A DNA stretch of 64,000 bases from Viridibacillus arenosi (GCF_001955655.1 NZ_MSPW01000004.1:124001-188000), one strand, 5' to 3'. Positions 46,641 through 56,724 are shown, numbered from the stretch's first letter. The notes: generated by a model from the letters alone, not told the origin. Translations and numbers: made by a program.

Positions 46641-49220
46641 ATGAAACTAAACAGATCGACAATTTTTCAATGGCTGAAAATCATTCTTCCGGTACTATTA
46701 ATGATTTTTGCTATTCATGAAATAGGTAAGATACTTGGGAATGTTAATGGGCAAGAAATTGTTCGAGAGCTAGAGAATTTAGATGTTCGTACTTTAGTAT
46801 TAATGGCAGCTGTTCCTTTAGCACTTGTATTTCCAATGTTTTTTTATGACTATTTTATTGTAAGAAAACTAAAGCTTAAAAGACCTTTAAGACGTTTGAT
46901 GAAAGAATCGTTAATTATTAACTCGTTCTCTAATCTAATTGGTTTTGGCGGCTTAATTGGTGTGTTGTTACGAACACATTATTTTAAGAAAAAAGAAATA
47001 GATAGTGGTGCCTTTTTCAAAACAATTGCTTCAGTAACTTTATTTTATTTAGCTGGTCTTTCATTATTTGCTTGGGTATTACCAATCTTCTATTGGGATT
47101 TCCCATTATTTAATGAACGAAAGATTTTAGTTGTTGCTGTATCAATTATTGGTCTATATGTGCCATTTTTAATTATCAAAGCTATTGTTCAATTAGTTAA
47201 AAAAACAACAACACCTCGCCATGTATTAGGTGATGTGGGATTACTAGGTGTATCAGTCTTAGAATGGTTAGGCGCATTTGCATTTATATACTTAATCAGC
47301 TATATGCTAGAAGTTCCAATTGGATTTGAACAATTATTGCCGATTTTCATTGTTGCTTCATGTGCTGGTATTGTGAGTATGATTCCTGGTGGTCTCGGAT
47401 CTTTTGATTTAGTGTTCATCTGGGGAACTCAAAGTTTAAATGTTCCTGAAGAGTCTGTATTATTAATGCTATTATTTTACCGCGTAGGTTATTATATTAT
47501 TCCTTTTTTAGCGGGGCTTGCTTTGTTCCTTCGAGAGCTATGGGGGAAATTAAATGCCGGTTTTAATAGTGTTCCTAATATTATTTTAGAACGTGCTAGT
47601 CATATCACAGCTACTGTTCTTGTGTTTTTATCAGGCTTGTTGCTTTTACTATCTTCTGCAGCTCCTGGAGCCATTGAAAGAATTAAGTATGCAAAAGATG
47701 TATTATCTTTGCCGATAGTAAACGTATCTCATCAAGTTGCTGTAGCGACAGGATTTATATTGCTAGCATTATCTAATGGTATTTCATACAAGGATCGACG
47801 TTCATACCAATTAACATTATTTGTATTATTGTTTGCTGCAGCATTATTTATTTTAAAAGGTATTCAATATGAACAGGCACTATTTATGATTTTTGTAGCT
47901 GGACTATTATTTGTATCGAGAGATCGTTTCTATCGTGAAAGTTATATTGTTACATGGGGTCGCTCAATTATAAATGTATCTATTATTTTGGTTATTACAG
48001 CATTGTATGTTGGTATTGGCATTTGGGCGAAGCCATCTGCAAAATATCCAATTCCGGAAAGCATGAGACCATACTTTATTACGGATTCGGGTGATCTATT
48101 TCGTAGCGCTTTTATCGCTTTAATTGTTGTAACCATTGTTGTATTAATAGAAGTTTGGTTAAGGAAAGTGACACAATTTAAGAAAATATCTTCATTCCAG
48201 CATGAGAAAGAAATATTTTTACATCTCAATAAATATGGTGGTAAAGAGCTATCACACCTTATTTTTTTACATGATAAATATATTTTTTGGAATAAGAAGA
48301 AAACTGTTTTATTCCCTTATCAGGAAAGTGCCGATAAACTAGTTGTTCTTGGAGACTTGGTTGGAGAAAAGGCGGATTTTGCGGAAGCGATTGAAGAGTT
48401 TGTTGCGCATGCTGATTACTACGGTTATACGCCAGTCTTTTATGAAGTAAGCGATCAGTTTGTACCTTATCTACATGGCTATGGCTACAATTTCTTTAAA
48501 TTAGGAGAAGAGGGCTATATAGATGTTGAGAAACTTGTATATTCAAAAGATGATGCAAAGTCCGTTAGTAAGCTGACAAATAGTTTAGAGCAGGAAGGCT
48601 ATTCTTTTGAAATCATACAACCTCCATTTCAAAAAAATTTGCTGAAAGAATTGCGCACCTTATCAGATGAATGGCTGGATAATCGAAAGGAAAAGGGATT
48701 CTCACTTGGTTATTTTAACGAAGATTACTTACAATTTGCACCACTCGCTGTTGTAAAAAATGGTGAAGCGCAAGTTGTAGCATTTTCAAATATCATCCCG
48801 TTATATGACGAAGAACAGACTATTTCGATTGACTTAATGCGTTCGAAAAAGACGGATCTTCCAACAGGAATAATAGATTATTTATTCCTCAATATCTTCA
48901 TCTGGGCAAAGAGTGAGAATTTCAAACATTTAAATGTTGGTATGACACCACTTTCACATATTGGGGTTTCCAAGTATGCGACGTTAACAGAGAAAATTGC
49001 TGCAGAAATTATATTTAATGGGCAAGAATATTATAATTTCCAAGACGTGCAACATTTTAAAGAGAAATTCGCAAATACATGGAAGCCTAAATATTTGGCT
49101 TATCGAAAACGAGCCTATTTACCTTTTACAATGTTACAAATTATGATTTTAATAGGCGACAATAAATACGCTACAATGAGAGAGCAAGTATCTGAAATTA
49201 AAAACTCTCGTAAACGATAA
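46641..49220 (+). CDS. mprF: MprF, lysyl-phosphatidylglycerol synthase and flippase
   Basis: The 859-residue membrane protein has about 13-14 helices in the N-terminal flippase part (with SMIPGGLGSFDLVFIWG near 248) and a C-terminal GNAT-fold synthase domain (about 540-850, with FEVSDQ-like YEVSDQFVPYL and LNVGMTPLSHIG). It moves lysine from Lys-tRNA to phosphatidylglycerol and flips the product outward, lowering the surface negative charge. This gives resistance to cationic peptides. The ATG at 46641 is preferred over the TTG at 46635. Confidence 0.96.
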   Translation: MKLNRSTIFQWLKIILPVLLMIFAIHEIGKILGNVNGQEIVRELENLDVRTLVLMAAVPLALVFPMFFYDYFIVRKLKLKRPLRRLMKESLIINSFSNLIGFGGLIGVLLRTHYFKKKEIDSGAFFKTIASVTLFYLAGLSLFAWVLPIFYWDFPLFNERKILVVAVSIIGLYVPFLIIKAIVQLVKKTTTPRHVLGDVGLLGVSVLEWLGAFAFIYLISYMLEVPIGFEQLLPIFIVASCAGIVSMIPGGLGSFDLVFIWGTQSLNVPEESVLLMLLFYRVGYYIIPFLAGLALFLRELWGKLNAGFNSVPNIILERASHITATVLVFLSGLLLLLSSAAPGAIERIKYAKDVLSLPIVNVSHQVAVATGFILLALSNGISYKDRRSYQLTLFVLLFAAALFILKGIQYEQALFMIFVAGLLFVSRDRFYRESYIVTWGRSIINVSIILVITALYVGIGIWAKPSAKYPIPESMRPYFITDSGDLFRSAFIALIVVTIVVLIEVWLRKVTQFKKISSFQHEKEIFLHLNKYGGKELSHLIFLHDKYIFWNKKKTVLFPYQESADKLVVLGDLVGEKADFAEAIEEFVAHADYYGYTPVFYEVSDQFVPYLHGYGYNFFKLGEEGYIDVEKLVYSKDDAKSVSKLTNSLEQEGYSFEIIQPPFQKNLLKELRTLSDEWLDNRKEKGFSLGYFNEDYLQFAPLAVVKNGEAQVVAFSNIIPLYDEEQTISIDLMRSKKTDLPTGIIDYLFLNIFIWAKSENFKHLNVGMTPLSHIGVSKYATLTEKIAAEIIFNGQEYYNFQDVQHFKEKFANTWKPKYLAYRKRAYLPFTMLQIMILIGDNKYATMREQVSEIKNSRKR

Positions 49221-49228
49221 TATAACCA

Positions 49229-49269
49229 TAAAACCTTAGAGTCATTTATACGATTCTAAGGTTTTATTA
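49229..49269 (+). terminator. Terminator after mprF
   Basis: AAAACCTTAGA and TCTAAGGTTTT form a stem of 11 bp followed by ATTATAATT, just after the stop codon. Confidence 0.85.
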
Positions 49270-49311
49270 TAATTAAAGAAGTAAGAAAATTCTTATAAAG
49301 GAGTGATTTTG

Positions 49312-50106
49312 TTGATAGGCGAATCCATTTTACGATTACAAAACGTTGAGATGTCTTTTGGTAATAAGCAAGTCTTAAATGGTATTAATCTAGAAGTAGG
49401 TAAGGGACAAATTATTGGTTATATAGGTCCGAATGGAGCAGGTAAAAGTACGACGGTAAAATTAATGCTTGGGTTAATTGAAGGCTATTCAGGGAAAATT
49501 GAAATTTTCGGTAAGGATATTGCTGATGGAGATTATACATATAAAAAACGGATTGGCTATGTGCCTGAAACGGCAGAGCTATATGATCATTTAACGGCTG
49601 CAGAGTACTTGACCTTTACTGGAGAAATGTACGGTTTAGGACGAGAGGAAGCTGAGAAAAAAGCATATCAATTGATGTTCCAATTTGGGTTAGAGCATGC
49701 TTTTCATCAACGCTTAACCTCTTTTTCAAAGGGGATGCGTCAGAAGGTGCTGATTATTTCGAGCGTATTGCATAATCCCGATCTATTATTTTTTGATGAA
49801 CCTTTAAGTGGGTTAGACGCAAATAGTGTACTCGTTGTGAAGGAGGTTTTAGCAAAGCTTGCTGAGGAGGGGAAGACTGTTTTTTATTCTTCTCATATCA
49901 TGGAAGTTGTTGAGAAGATTAGTGATCGAATTGTGCTTTTAGTTAATGGTTTAGTAGTAGCAGATGGTAGTTTCGAAGAGTTACAACAGCAAGGCAAGGA
50001 GGGGACTCTAGAAGAAATATTCAATCAAATGACAGGATTTAATCAGCAGGTTGAAATTGCTGAGCGTTTTGTCGAGATTGTGAAAGAAGGTCGAGTACAT
50101 GAATGA
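49312..50106 (+). CDS. ABC transporter ATP-binding protein
   Basis: The 264-residue ATPase has Walker A GPNGAGKSTTVKLM, Q-loop VPETAELYDH (CcmA/drug-exporter type), signature FSKGMRQKV and Walker B LLFFDEPLSGLDAN, then the switch His in SSHIMEVVE. The TTG at 49312 has AAAGGAG at 8 bases; the GTG at 49303 overlaps the site. It overlaps the permease gene by 8 bp. Together they resemble the YthP/YthQ pair of B. subtilis, an exporter of unknown substrate. Confidence 0.93.
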   Translation: MIGESILRLQNVEMSFGNKQVLNGINLEVGKGQIIGYIGPNGAGKSTTVKLMLGLIEGYSGKIEIFGKDIADGDYTYKKRIGYVPETAELYDHLTAAEYLTFTGEMYGLGREEAEKKAYQLMFQFGLEHAFHQRLTSFSKGMRQKVLIISSVLHNPDLLFFDEPLSGLDANSVLVVKEVLAKLAEEGKTVFYSSHIMEVVEKISDRIVLLVNGLVVADGSFEELQQQGKEGTLEEIFNQMTGFNQQVEIAERFVEIVKEGRVHE

Positions 50107-51739
50107 TTTTAAATCGTTGAGAGTACTCGATGCGTTCCGATGGATTTTTGAGAAATTCGATATCGATTATCCAATTATGAGGAAACTGATTCAATTGAAA
50201 CTAACGATGGACAGTCGTCGAATACCGGCTATTTTCAATGGACAAAAGCAGAAAAAAGAGGGTAATCAGTTTATTAAATCACTCTGGATATATCTTTTAT
50301 ACGGACTCTTATTGTTAACCCCTTTTTTATTTTTGGAAAATCAATATATGTTTGCGTCGAGCATTTTATTTACTATGCTAATGTTCATTACAATTACGAC
50401 GATGGTGTCTGATTTCTCAGCAGTATTGTTAGATGTGCGTGACAAAAATATATTACAGCCAAAACCCGTCAGTAATCGTACACTGAATGCGGCTAAATTA
50501 ATGCATATTGTAATTTATTTAGCATTGTTGGAAGGTGCATTTGTCATTATTCCACTTGCTGTTGGTATATATCGATTCGGTATTTTTTACGGGCTCATTT
50601 TCATCATTAGTATTGTTTTTATTAGTTGTTTTGTCGTTGTCATTACTGCCTTCACATATTTATTTATTCTACGTTTCTTTAGTGGTGAAAAACTGAAGGA
50701 TCTTATCAATTATGTGCAAATATTTTTAGCTGTCGCAGTTATGCTTAGCTATCAAGTAATGGCAAATTCATTTGAGTTAACTCAAATGAATTTACAGTAT
50801 ATGTTTACATGGTGGCATGTTTTTTTACCCCCTCTTTGGTATAGTGCCTTTTTTGAAGTAATGTTAAACCAAGATTACTCGATAAATATGCTTATATTAA
50901 TGGCATGTGGTATTGTTATTCCTTTGCTGATGCTGCAATTATATATTAAATTGATGCCAGTATTTGAGCGAAGCCTCTCAAAATTGTTGAGTGATTCTGT
51001 ACGTACAAAAGGTAAATCCCACCTATTTGAGGAATGGACTTCGAAGGTATTATGCCGTAATTCTCAGGAGCGTACATTTTATCGATTTGCATCACTAATG
51101 ATTCGGCAGGAACGAGAATTTAAATTGAAGGCATATCCACAAATAGGTTTTGCCATTGTTATTCCATTTGTCATGTTTTTTAATGAAGTACGAATCTATT
51201 CTTTAAAAGAAGCCATGGCAAATGAAAATGTGTATCCTTTGTATTTTAGTGCGCTTATGATTCCGACTGTTGTTCATTTGTTGAAGTTTTCAGGGGCATA
51301 TAAAGGTAACTGGATTTTTAGAGCAACACCGATTAGCAATTCGAAAATGTTTTATAGTAGTACACTAAAAGCAGCAATTGTAAAGTTGTTCTTCCCGACA
51401 TTTACTCTGTTAAGCATTGTATTTATTGCCATGTTCTCATGGGCAATAATTCCGGATTTACTTATAATTTTATTAGTTGCAGTTATGATGACATTGCTTT
51501 CATATGTACTTTTGAATGGAGAAGTATATCCTTTTTCAAATTCTCATGAACTAACACAAGATAATAATACGTTAAAGATTTTTGTAGCAATGTTTGCCAT
51601 TGGTGCATTTGCTTTAGTCCATTATTTAATCGATATGATTCCATATGCTAAGTTGATATATATACTGATATTAATAATTGCGGTTGTTATTGGATGGCGT
51701 CTTGTTTTTGGAGAAAAGAAAAATCACGGTCACTCTTAG
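50099..51739 (+). CDS. ABC exporter permease, large membrane protein
   Basis: The 546-residue protein has about 12 predicted helices in two halves separated by a soluble segment (about 295-345). The N-terminus is basic and cytoplasmic. The gene overlaps the ATPase gene and is its partner. The family is the poorly known large permease type seen in YthQ-like systems; substrate unknown. A terminator overlaps the stop codon. Confidence 0.88.
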   Translation: MNDFKSLRVLDAFRWIFEKFDIDYPIMRKLIQLKLTMDSRRIPAIFNGQKQKKEGNQFIKSLWIYLLYGLLLLTPFLFLENQYMFASSILFTMLMFITITTMVSDFSAVLLDVRDKNILQPKPVSNRTLNAAKLMHIVIYLALLEGAFVIIPLAVGIYRFGIFYGLIFIISIVFISCFVVVITAFTYLFILRFFSGEKLKDLINYVQIFLAVAVMLSYQVMANSFELTQMNLQYMFTWWHVFLPPLWYSAFFEVMLNQDYSINMLILMACGIVIPLLMLQLYIKLMPVFERSLSKLLSDSVRTKGKSHLFEEWTSKVLCRNSQERTFYRFASLMIRQEREFKLKAYPQIGFAIVIPFVMFFNEVRIYSLKEAMANENVYPLYFSALMIPTVVHLLKFSGAYKGNWIFRATPISNSKMFYSSTLKAAIVKLFFPTFTLLSIVFIAMFSWAIIPDLLIILLVAVMMTLLSYVLLNGEVYPFSNSHELTQDNNTLKIFVAMFAIGAFALVHYLIDMIPYAKLIYILILIIAVVIGWRLVFGEKKNHGHS

Positions 51740-51758
51740 AGCGACCGTGATTTTATTT
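51721..51758. terminator. Bidirectional terminator between convergent genes
   Basis: AAATCACGGTCACTC and GAGCGACCGTGATTT pair with one mismatch around TTA. Both sides have T-rich tails (TTTTATTTTG on plus, TTTTTCTTTTC on minus). It overlaps the permease stop codon at 51737-51739 and lies just beyond the minus-strand gene. Confidence 0.88.
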
Positions 51759-52043
51759 TGTTTCTTTAAAAGAGATTGGAGTAGGTTCTATATTTAAGTC
51801 TGGTTGAATAGGCTTAAATTCTAACAATGCATCTTTGGATAGTGGAGATGATGAACGAACTTGTTCAATTTCTAAACGAAGCCTTTCAGTTTCAGCTATA
51901 AAACTTTGTTGTTTCAGTTTTTCAAGCTCAATTTCATCTTTTAGTATAGAATGTTTAATTCTCAAGCGATCATTGAAAGCTTTCGATGAAATAGCGACAA
52001 TTGGGATTAACATTGCGAAAATGGGAATTATATAAGGGCTCAT
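51753..52043 (-). CDS. Small membrane-anchored coiled-coil protein
   Basis: The 96-residue protein has one N-terminal helix (YIIPIFAMLIPIVAISS) and then a Glu/Lys/Leu-rich coiled coil (about 25-65, ILKDEIELEKLKQQ), followed by a Pro-rich tail (KPIQPDLNIEPTPI). AAGGAG lies 6 bases before the ATG at 52043 (minus). It resembles small phage-shock or LiaI-type membrane scaffolds only in layout. Function unknown. Confidence 0.78.
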   Translation of the reverse strand: MSPYIIPIFAMLIPIVAISSKAFNDRLRIKHSILKDEIELEKLKQQSFIAETERLRLEIEQVRSSSPLSKDALLEFKPIQPDLNIEPTPISFKETK

Positions 52044-52221
52044 GAGCAATCTCCTTCAGTTGTATAATGTTTACATTATTATACTGTAAATTGTTGGATT
52101 TAGATTCATATTTATAAAATAACAGAAAATTTAAATTAATTAGGTTATAATCATTGATTTTATGTGGAGAAAATTGTAATATAAAAAAACCATAAAAAAT
52201 ATTTTTAAAAGGGGGATGCTA

Positions 52222-52356
52222 ATGAAAGCATCAAGATTTGAAACGTACTTAGTAGATCAGGATTTTGAGGTTCAAAAAGAAGAGGAAAAACGTGAGGAGA
52301 TTTGCCATGAGAATAATAGTGAGCAATATCCTGAAGGTTTTTTTACGGAGTTATAA
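52222..52356 (+). CDS. Small acidic protein of 44 residues
   Basis: The ATG at 52222 follows AAAAGGGGG at 6 bases. It encodes MKASRFETYLVDQDFEVQKE, a charged middle and EGFFTEL. A terminator 7 bases after the stop codon supports a real small gene. The family was not recognised. It may be a small regulator or a protein-interaction peptide. Confidence 0.62.
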   Translation: MKASRFETYLVDQDFEVQKEEEKREEICHENNSEQYPEGFFTEL

Positions 52357-52362
52357 TTATTA

Positions 52363-52393
52363 AACAGCCGTATTTAAGGGCTGTTTTTTTTAT
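52363..52393 (+). terminator. Terminator after the small acidic protein gene
   Basis: AACAGCC and GGCTGTT flank a 9-nt spacer and are followed by eight T. Confidence 0.9.
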
Positions 52394-52614
52394 GAAACGG
52401 GAATTGATTTTACATAATTTAGTTAATTTACATCAAATTCAAGAGATTTAAAATATACGAGTAATTTTAAGAGCTCCATAAACAATGTTAAGTCACTAAA
52501 CTTTTATTCGTTTCTTAGTAAAATTATTTACAGGAAATTATAATAGGACAGAAAAGCTTAGTTGGAAATCTATTCATTTTTGCAGTATGATGTGATTCAG
52601 ATGAGGTGTATAAC

Positions 52615-53721
52615 ATGACAATTGATGAACAAATAGTAAATTGGTTTGAGTATTTTCATGCGAACCCTGAAATTAGCTGGGAAGAACATGAAACAACAAA
52701 AAAAATCGCGTCTATATTAGATGAGTTGAGTATTTCTTATAAACTTCTTGGTGATGTACCAGGTTTACTAGCAGAAATCGGTGAAGGGGAAGATGTAGTA
52801 GCGGTACGTGCCGATATTGATGCTTTATGGCAAGAAGTTGATGGTGAATGGCGTGCTAATCATTCATGTGGTCATGATGCAAATATATCGATGGTGTTAG
52901 GCGCACTATTACATTTAAAAGAGCAAAAGCAAAAGTTAAATCACCGTGTTCGTTTTATCTTCCAACCTGCTGAAGAAAAAGGAAACGGTGCTGTTGCTAC
53001 CTTTGAAAGAGGGGCAGTTGAAGATGTAACTCATTTATTTGGTGTGCATTTACGTCCTATTGAGGAACTTAAAATAGGGCAAGTATCTCCAGCTATCCAC
53101 CATGGAGCAGCAGTATTCTTAGAGGGCAGTATCCATGGAACAGATGCCCATGGCGCACGACCACATCAAGGACAAAATGCTATTGATGTTGTAGTAGCTA
53201 TCCAACAAATGGTGAAGAATATTTATATATCTCCATTTGAGCCAAATTCAGTGAAATTAACGAAAATTGTAGCAGATGGTGGGAGTATCAACATAATTCC
53301 AGGTAGTGCAAACTTCACAATGGATGTTCGCGCGCAGAAAAATGTTGTATTAAAAGATATGCAATCTAAAGTTGAACATGGATTAGAAGCAATTAAGCAA
53401 CAATTTAATGTGGATATTACTTGGAATTGGGTGGATTTAACACCAGGTGCTGAAGTATCTTCAGAGGCTGCAAAAATGGCAGAAGAAGCGATTGTTGAAG
53501 TATTAGGTAAAGAGTATCTAACTCCACCAGTTGTAACACCAGGTAGTGATGATTTCCACTTCTACACAGTATTAAAACCAGAATTAAAAGCGACAATGAT
53601 CGGTATTGGCGCTAATTTAGCGCCAGGATTACATCATCCTAAAATGACTTTTGAAAAAGAAGCATTACTTGATGCTGCTAAAGTTTTATCGAAAGTACTT
53701 TCAAAAACTCTAGTAAAATAA
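52615..53721 (+). CDS. M20-family amidohydrolase
   Basis: The 368-residue cytoplasmic enzyme of the M20D peptidase/acylase group shows WFEYFHANPEISWEE, AVRADIDALWQE, HSCGHD, PAEEKGNGA, GVHLRP and LHHPKM, so all five metal ligands are present. This differs from the variant at 15256, which has Asp for His. The ATG at 52615 has a GAGGTG site. It lies upstream of a NhaC gene and an epimerase-acyltransferase pair; it may release free amino acid from N-acyl or peptide substrates in the same pathway. Confidence 0.9.
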   Translation: MTIDEQIVNWFEYFHANPEISWEEHETTKKIASILDELSISYKLLGDVPGLLAEIGEGEDVVAVRADIDALWQEVDGEWRANHSCGHDANISMVLGALLHLKEQKQKLNHRVRFIFQPAEEKGNGAVATFERGAVEDVTHLFGVHLRPIEELKIGQVSPAIHHGAAVFLEGSIHGTDAHGARPHQGQNAIDVVVAIQQMVKNIYISPFEPNSVKLTKIVADGGSINIIPGSANFTMDVRAQKNVVLKDMQSKVEHGLEAIKQQFNVDITWNWVDLTPGAEVSSEAAKMAEEAIVEVLGKEYLTPPVVTPGSDDFHFYTVLKPELKATMIGIGANLAPGLHHPKMTFEKEALLDAAKVLSKVLSKTLVK

Positions 53722-53724
53722 TTT

Positions 53725-53766
53725 AAAAACCTATGCGAAGGAATTCTTTGCATAGGTTTTTTATTT
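53725..53766 (+). terminator. Terminator after the M20 gene
   Basis: AAAACCTATGC and GCATAGGTTTT pair around GAAGGAATTCTTT, which can extend the stem, and are followed by TTATTTTTT. Confidence 0.92.
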
Positions 53767-53931
53767 TTTAGTAATATCTGTTAGATGAATTTTGCTAGTT
53801 TATGAATAATAAATGATAGCGTTTTCAAAAAAGGTTTGACTCAAAAAGAAGTGGCTATTACTATTATTATAATAGTGATTATTTATAGACTATTCTAAAC
53901 TATTTATATTTTCGCAAAGGGGTTGTGAGAA

Positions 53932-55383
53932 ATGAAAAAGGAGATAAGTGCAGGTTGGGCTGGTTTAACATTTTTGATTATGATTATCACAATGTTAGTG
54001 ACAGTCGTGGTGTTAGATCAAAGTCCACATGTGCCGCTAATTGTGGGGACAATTGTAGCGGCGATTGTTGCTTGGAAACATGGTTATAAATGGACAGAGA
54101 TTGAAGGCATGATGTATAAGGGGATACGACTTGCGTTACCAGCAATTGTGATAATTATGTTAGTCGGATTGACGATTGGTGCATGGATTGGTGGAGGAGT
54201 CGTAGCGACGATGATTTTCTACGGTTTGAAAATTATTTCACCAGCATGGTTTTTAGTAACGATTATGCTTATCTGTTCAATTGTGTCACTGGCTATCGGA
54301 AGTTCATGGTCGACAATGGCTACAATTGGTGTAGCTGGAATGGGTATTGGTTTAAGTATGGGTATTCCTGCAGCAATGATTGCAGGGGCGGTTATTTCGG
54401 GCTCTTATTTTGGTGATAAGATGTCTCCGCTTTCTGATACGACGAATTTAGCTGCGGGTTTAACAGATACAAATTTATTTGATCACATTAAGCATATGTT
54501 TTATACAACAATTCCTGCGTTACTTATTTCGTTAGTTGTATTTGGCATACTTGGTCGTCAATTTGCGTCATCTACAATGGATATTGGGAAAATTGAAGGA
54601 ACATTAAGCGTTTTACAAGAAAGCTTTGTTATTTCTCCGTGGTTATTATTAGTACCGGTTATTGTAATTGTATTGGTAGCGAAAAAGGTACCTGCTATCC
54701 CTGCTTTAATTGTTGGTATTTTGTTAGGATTTATAGCTCAAATTTTCGTGCAAGGCGGTGCACCAGCAGACGCAGTAAATGCCTTACAAGAAGGATTTAA
54801 ACTAGAAACTGACAATGAAATGGTCTATGAGTTGTTTAATCGTGGCGGCTTAGATTCAATGATGTTCACTGTTTCTATGACTCTTGTTGCGATGACTTTT
54901 GGTGGTGTATTAGAGTATTCTGGTATGCTTCAATCAATGATGAATATTATTGTGAAAGCTGCGAAATCAACGGGTAGCTTAGTAGCTGCAACAATTGCTT
55001 CTTGTATTACAACAAATGCAACTTGTTCGGAACAATACATATCTATCGTTGTACCTTCTCGTATGTTCGTTAAGGTTTATAAAGATAGAGGACTGCACTC
55101 TAAAAACTTATCACGTACTTTAGAGGATGGCGGTACATTGACTTCTGTGTTTTTCCCATGGAATACGTGTGGTGTATTTATACTAGCGACACTAGGTGTA
55201 AGCGCTTTTGAATATGCGCCTTATGCGATATTGAATTTTACAGTACCAATTCTTTCAATTATTTATGGATATATTGGGTTTTCAATCGTTAAATTAACGC
55301 CGGAAGAACAGGCATTAATAAAGAGTAATGAAGCGAAGTTAAAAAAGGAAGAAGATTTAAATAGTGTACCTGCACTAGATTAA
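53932..55383 (+). CDS. nhaC: NhaC-type Na+/H+ antiporter
   Basis: The 483-residue membrane protein has about 12 helices. It has the NhaC landmarks GSSWSTMATIGVAGMGIG, GAVISGSYFGDKMSPLSDTTN (about 152-172) and FFPWNTCGVFILATLGV near the end. AAGGGG lies before the ATG. Members exchange Na+ or malate-Na+ for H+-lactate; in operons with amidohydrolases they may instead carry organic acids. It ends at a terminator shared with the convergent regulator gene. Confidence 0.93.
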   Translation: MKKEISAGWAGLTFLIMIITMLVTVVVLDQSPHVPLIVGTIVAAIVAWKHGYKWTEIEGMMYKGIRLALPAIVIIMLVGLTIGAWIGGGVVATMIFYGLKIISPAWFLVTIMLICSIVSLAIGSSWSTMATIGVAGMGIGLSMGIPAAMIAGAVISGSYFGDKMSPLSDTTNLAAGLTDTNLFDHIKHMFYTTIPALLISLVVFGILGRQFASSTMDIGKIEGTLSVLQESFVISPWLLLVPVIVIVLVAKKVPAIPALIVGILLGFIAQIFVQGGAPADAVNALQEGFKLETDNEMVYELFNRGGLDSMMFTVSMTLVAMTFGGVLEYSGMLQSMMNIIVKAAKSTGSLVAATIASCITTNATCSEQYISIVVPSRMFVKVYKDRGLHSKNLSRTLEDGGTLTSVFFPWNTCGVFILATLGVSAFEYAPYAILNFTVPILSIIYGYIGFSIVKLTPEEQALIKSNEAKLKKEEDLNSVPALD

Positions 55384-55388
55384 TAGGC

Positions 55389-55428
55389 AAAAGCCTTCTA
55401 GCATATTTGATGTCTAGAAGGCTTTATT
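55389..55428. terminator. Bidirectional terminator between nhaC and the regulator gene
   Basis: AAAGCCTTCTAG and CTAGAAGGCTTT form a 12-bp stem, with TATTAATT on plus and TGCCTATT on minus. It overlaps the end of the minus-strand gene. Confidence 0.82.
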
Positions 55429-56671
55429 AATTGTATGTGGAAAAATTCAGCTCATATAAACTGCGTGGTCGACCTTGCTGATATGTCATCTCTTCTCCAA
55501 CGATTTTAGCGTAGTTATGTTCAACAAGTTTTTTTAGAATACGCTCTGTTGTTCTCCGTGTTACTTGTAAATGCTCGGATAAATCATGAGCTGTAAATTG
55601 TAACGACTGTCTCGCTTTACTAAAGGCCATAATTTTAGAAATGTTGAGTGGGCTAAGTTTTGTTTCCTTCGCCATAAGGACAATATAAGGATCTTTAGCT
55701 TGTAATGATAATGTTGAGGCTTTATTAGAAAACGGTCCTTGTAGTTCTTTGTTTTCAGTTAAGATATAAATAGCATTAGGAGATGCATAATTTAAAGCAT
55801 GTTGTGCATTCCTTTGAGCTTCTAATATAGATTCACCATAACCAAAGACGAGCTTTACCGACTTTTCTGAAACAGTAAAGAAAGACTCAAGTTTGTTTTG
55901 GGTAAGTGCATTTTGTAAATGTCCATATGTTGTGAATAATTCAAAACGGCATGTATCTACTTGTTGATATGAAGCATGGATGATAGTAGCTAATTGATCT
56001 ACCGTTTGTAGTGGATTATGTGTAGCTTCATTGAACTCTATAATTCCGGCAACTGCTTTTGCAGATTCAAATTTTGTTAATTGTGATAAGGATATAGATT
56101 CATTTAGATGCCGAATAATTGAACTTTTTGGATCAAGCATACGTATGACAGGAATGCCCAATGCCGTTAATTCATCATAAATAGCATGAATACTCGTTAT
56201 GACTAAGTCAATTTGCCTTGACTGCCAAAGAGCAATATGATTTGTAAGTAAATGCTTAGTTGGTGTCGATAATTCAATTTCTTGCGTGAAGGGTAATTGC
56301 CCTTCAAACTGGATATCATGCAAGACATTTTGTATAAAGGTAGAGCTCATTACATCAATAGATAATCGGTCAATTGTAACATTATGTTTTGCGATGGCAG
56401 AAAGAATAGTTGTTGATATCATCGTTTCATCTTGTTTTATATATGTCCAAGGTATTGGCCATTGATGTAATAAGTGTTTAGCATATAAATAAGGCAATGT
56501 CCCTGCCAACAGTAGAACATCACAAGGTTTTACTTGTTTCATTAAATTAGGTGTTTCTTCTGGTGAATTGTAAATATAAAAATCTAATTGTATATGTGGT
56601 ACTTCGTGTGAGATAATATTGAGACGATTCATAAATGCTTTTGAACAAATGACTGCTATTTTTGTTGACAT
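55427..56671 (-). CDS. Transcriptional regulator with C-terminal winged helix, divergent from the epimerase gene
   Basis: The 414-residue cytoplasmic protein has an N-terminal part (about 1-200) that looks like a periplasmic-binding/PrpR_N-like sensor (AVICSKAF, DVLLLAGTLPYLYAKHLL, IPVIRMLDPKSSIIRHL). A middle part (about 235-320, VKLVFGYGESILEAQRNAQHAL) resembles a degenerate GGDEF-like fold, and the end is a winged helix (about 345-405, FTAHDLSEHLQVTRRTTERIL). AAAGGAGTC precedes the ATG. It is divergent from the epimerase gene and shares an intergenic region with a direct repeat, so it probably controls the epimerase-GNAT genes. Confidence 0.78.
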   Translation of the reverse strand: MSTKIAVICSKAFMNRLNIISHEVPHIQLDFYIYNSPEETPNLMKQVKPCDVLLLAGTLPYLYAKHLLHQWPIPWTYIKQDETMISTTILSAIAKHNVTIDRLSIDVMSSTFIQNVLHDIQFEGQLPFTQEIELSTPTKHLLTNHIALWQSRQIDLVITSIHAIYDELTALGIPVIRMLDPKSSIIRHLNESISLSQLTKFESAKAVAGIIEFNEATHNPLQTVDQLATIIHASYQQVDTCRFELFTTYGHLQNALTQNKLESFFTVSEKSVKLVFGYGESILEAQRNAQHALNYASPNAIYILTENKELQGPFSNKASTLSLQAKDPYIVLMAKETKLSPLNISKIMAFSKARQSLQFTAHDLSEHLQVTRRTTERILKKLVEHNYAKIVGEEMTYQQGRPRSLYELNFSTYN

Positions 56672-56705
56672 AGAATATGACTCCTTTGTTATATTTTTTT
56701 ATTAA

Positions 56706-56724
56706 TTAACGACTATTTAACGAC
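56706..56724. promoter_or_regulatory. Direct-repeat operator between regulator and epimerase genes
   Basis: TTAACGAC occurs at 56706-56713 and again at 56717-56724, exactly 11 bp apart and so on the same DNA face. The site lies in the 95-bp region between the divergent genes. It is the best candidate binding site for the regulator encoded at 55427-56671. Binding itself is inferred. Confidence 0.55.
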
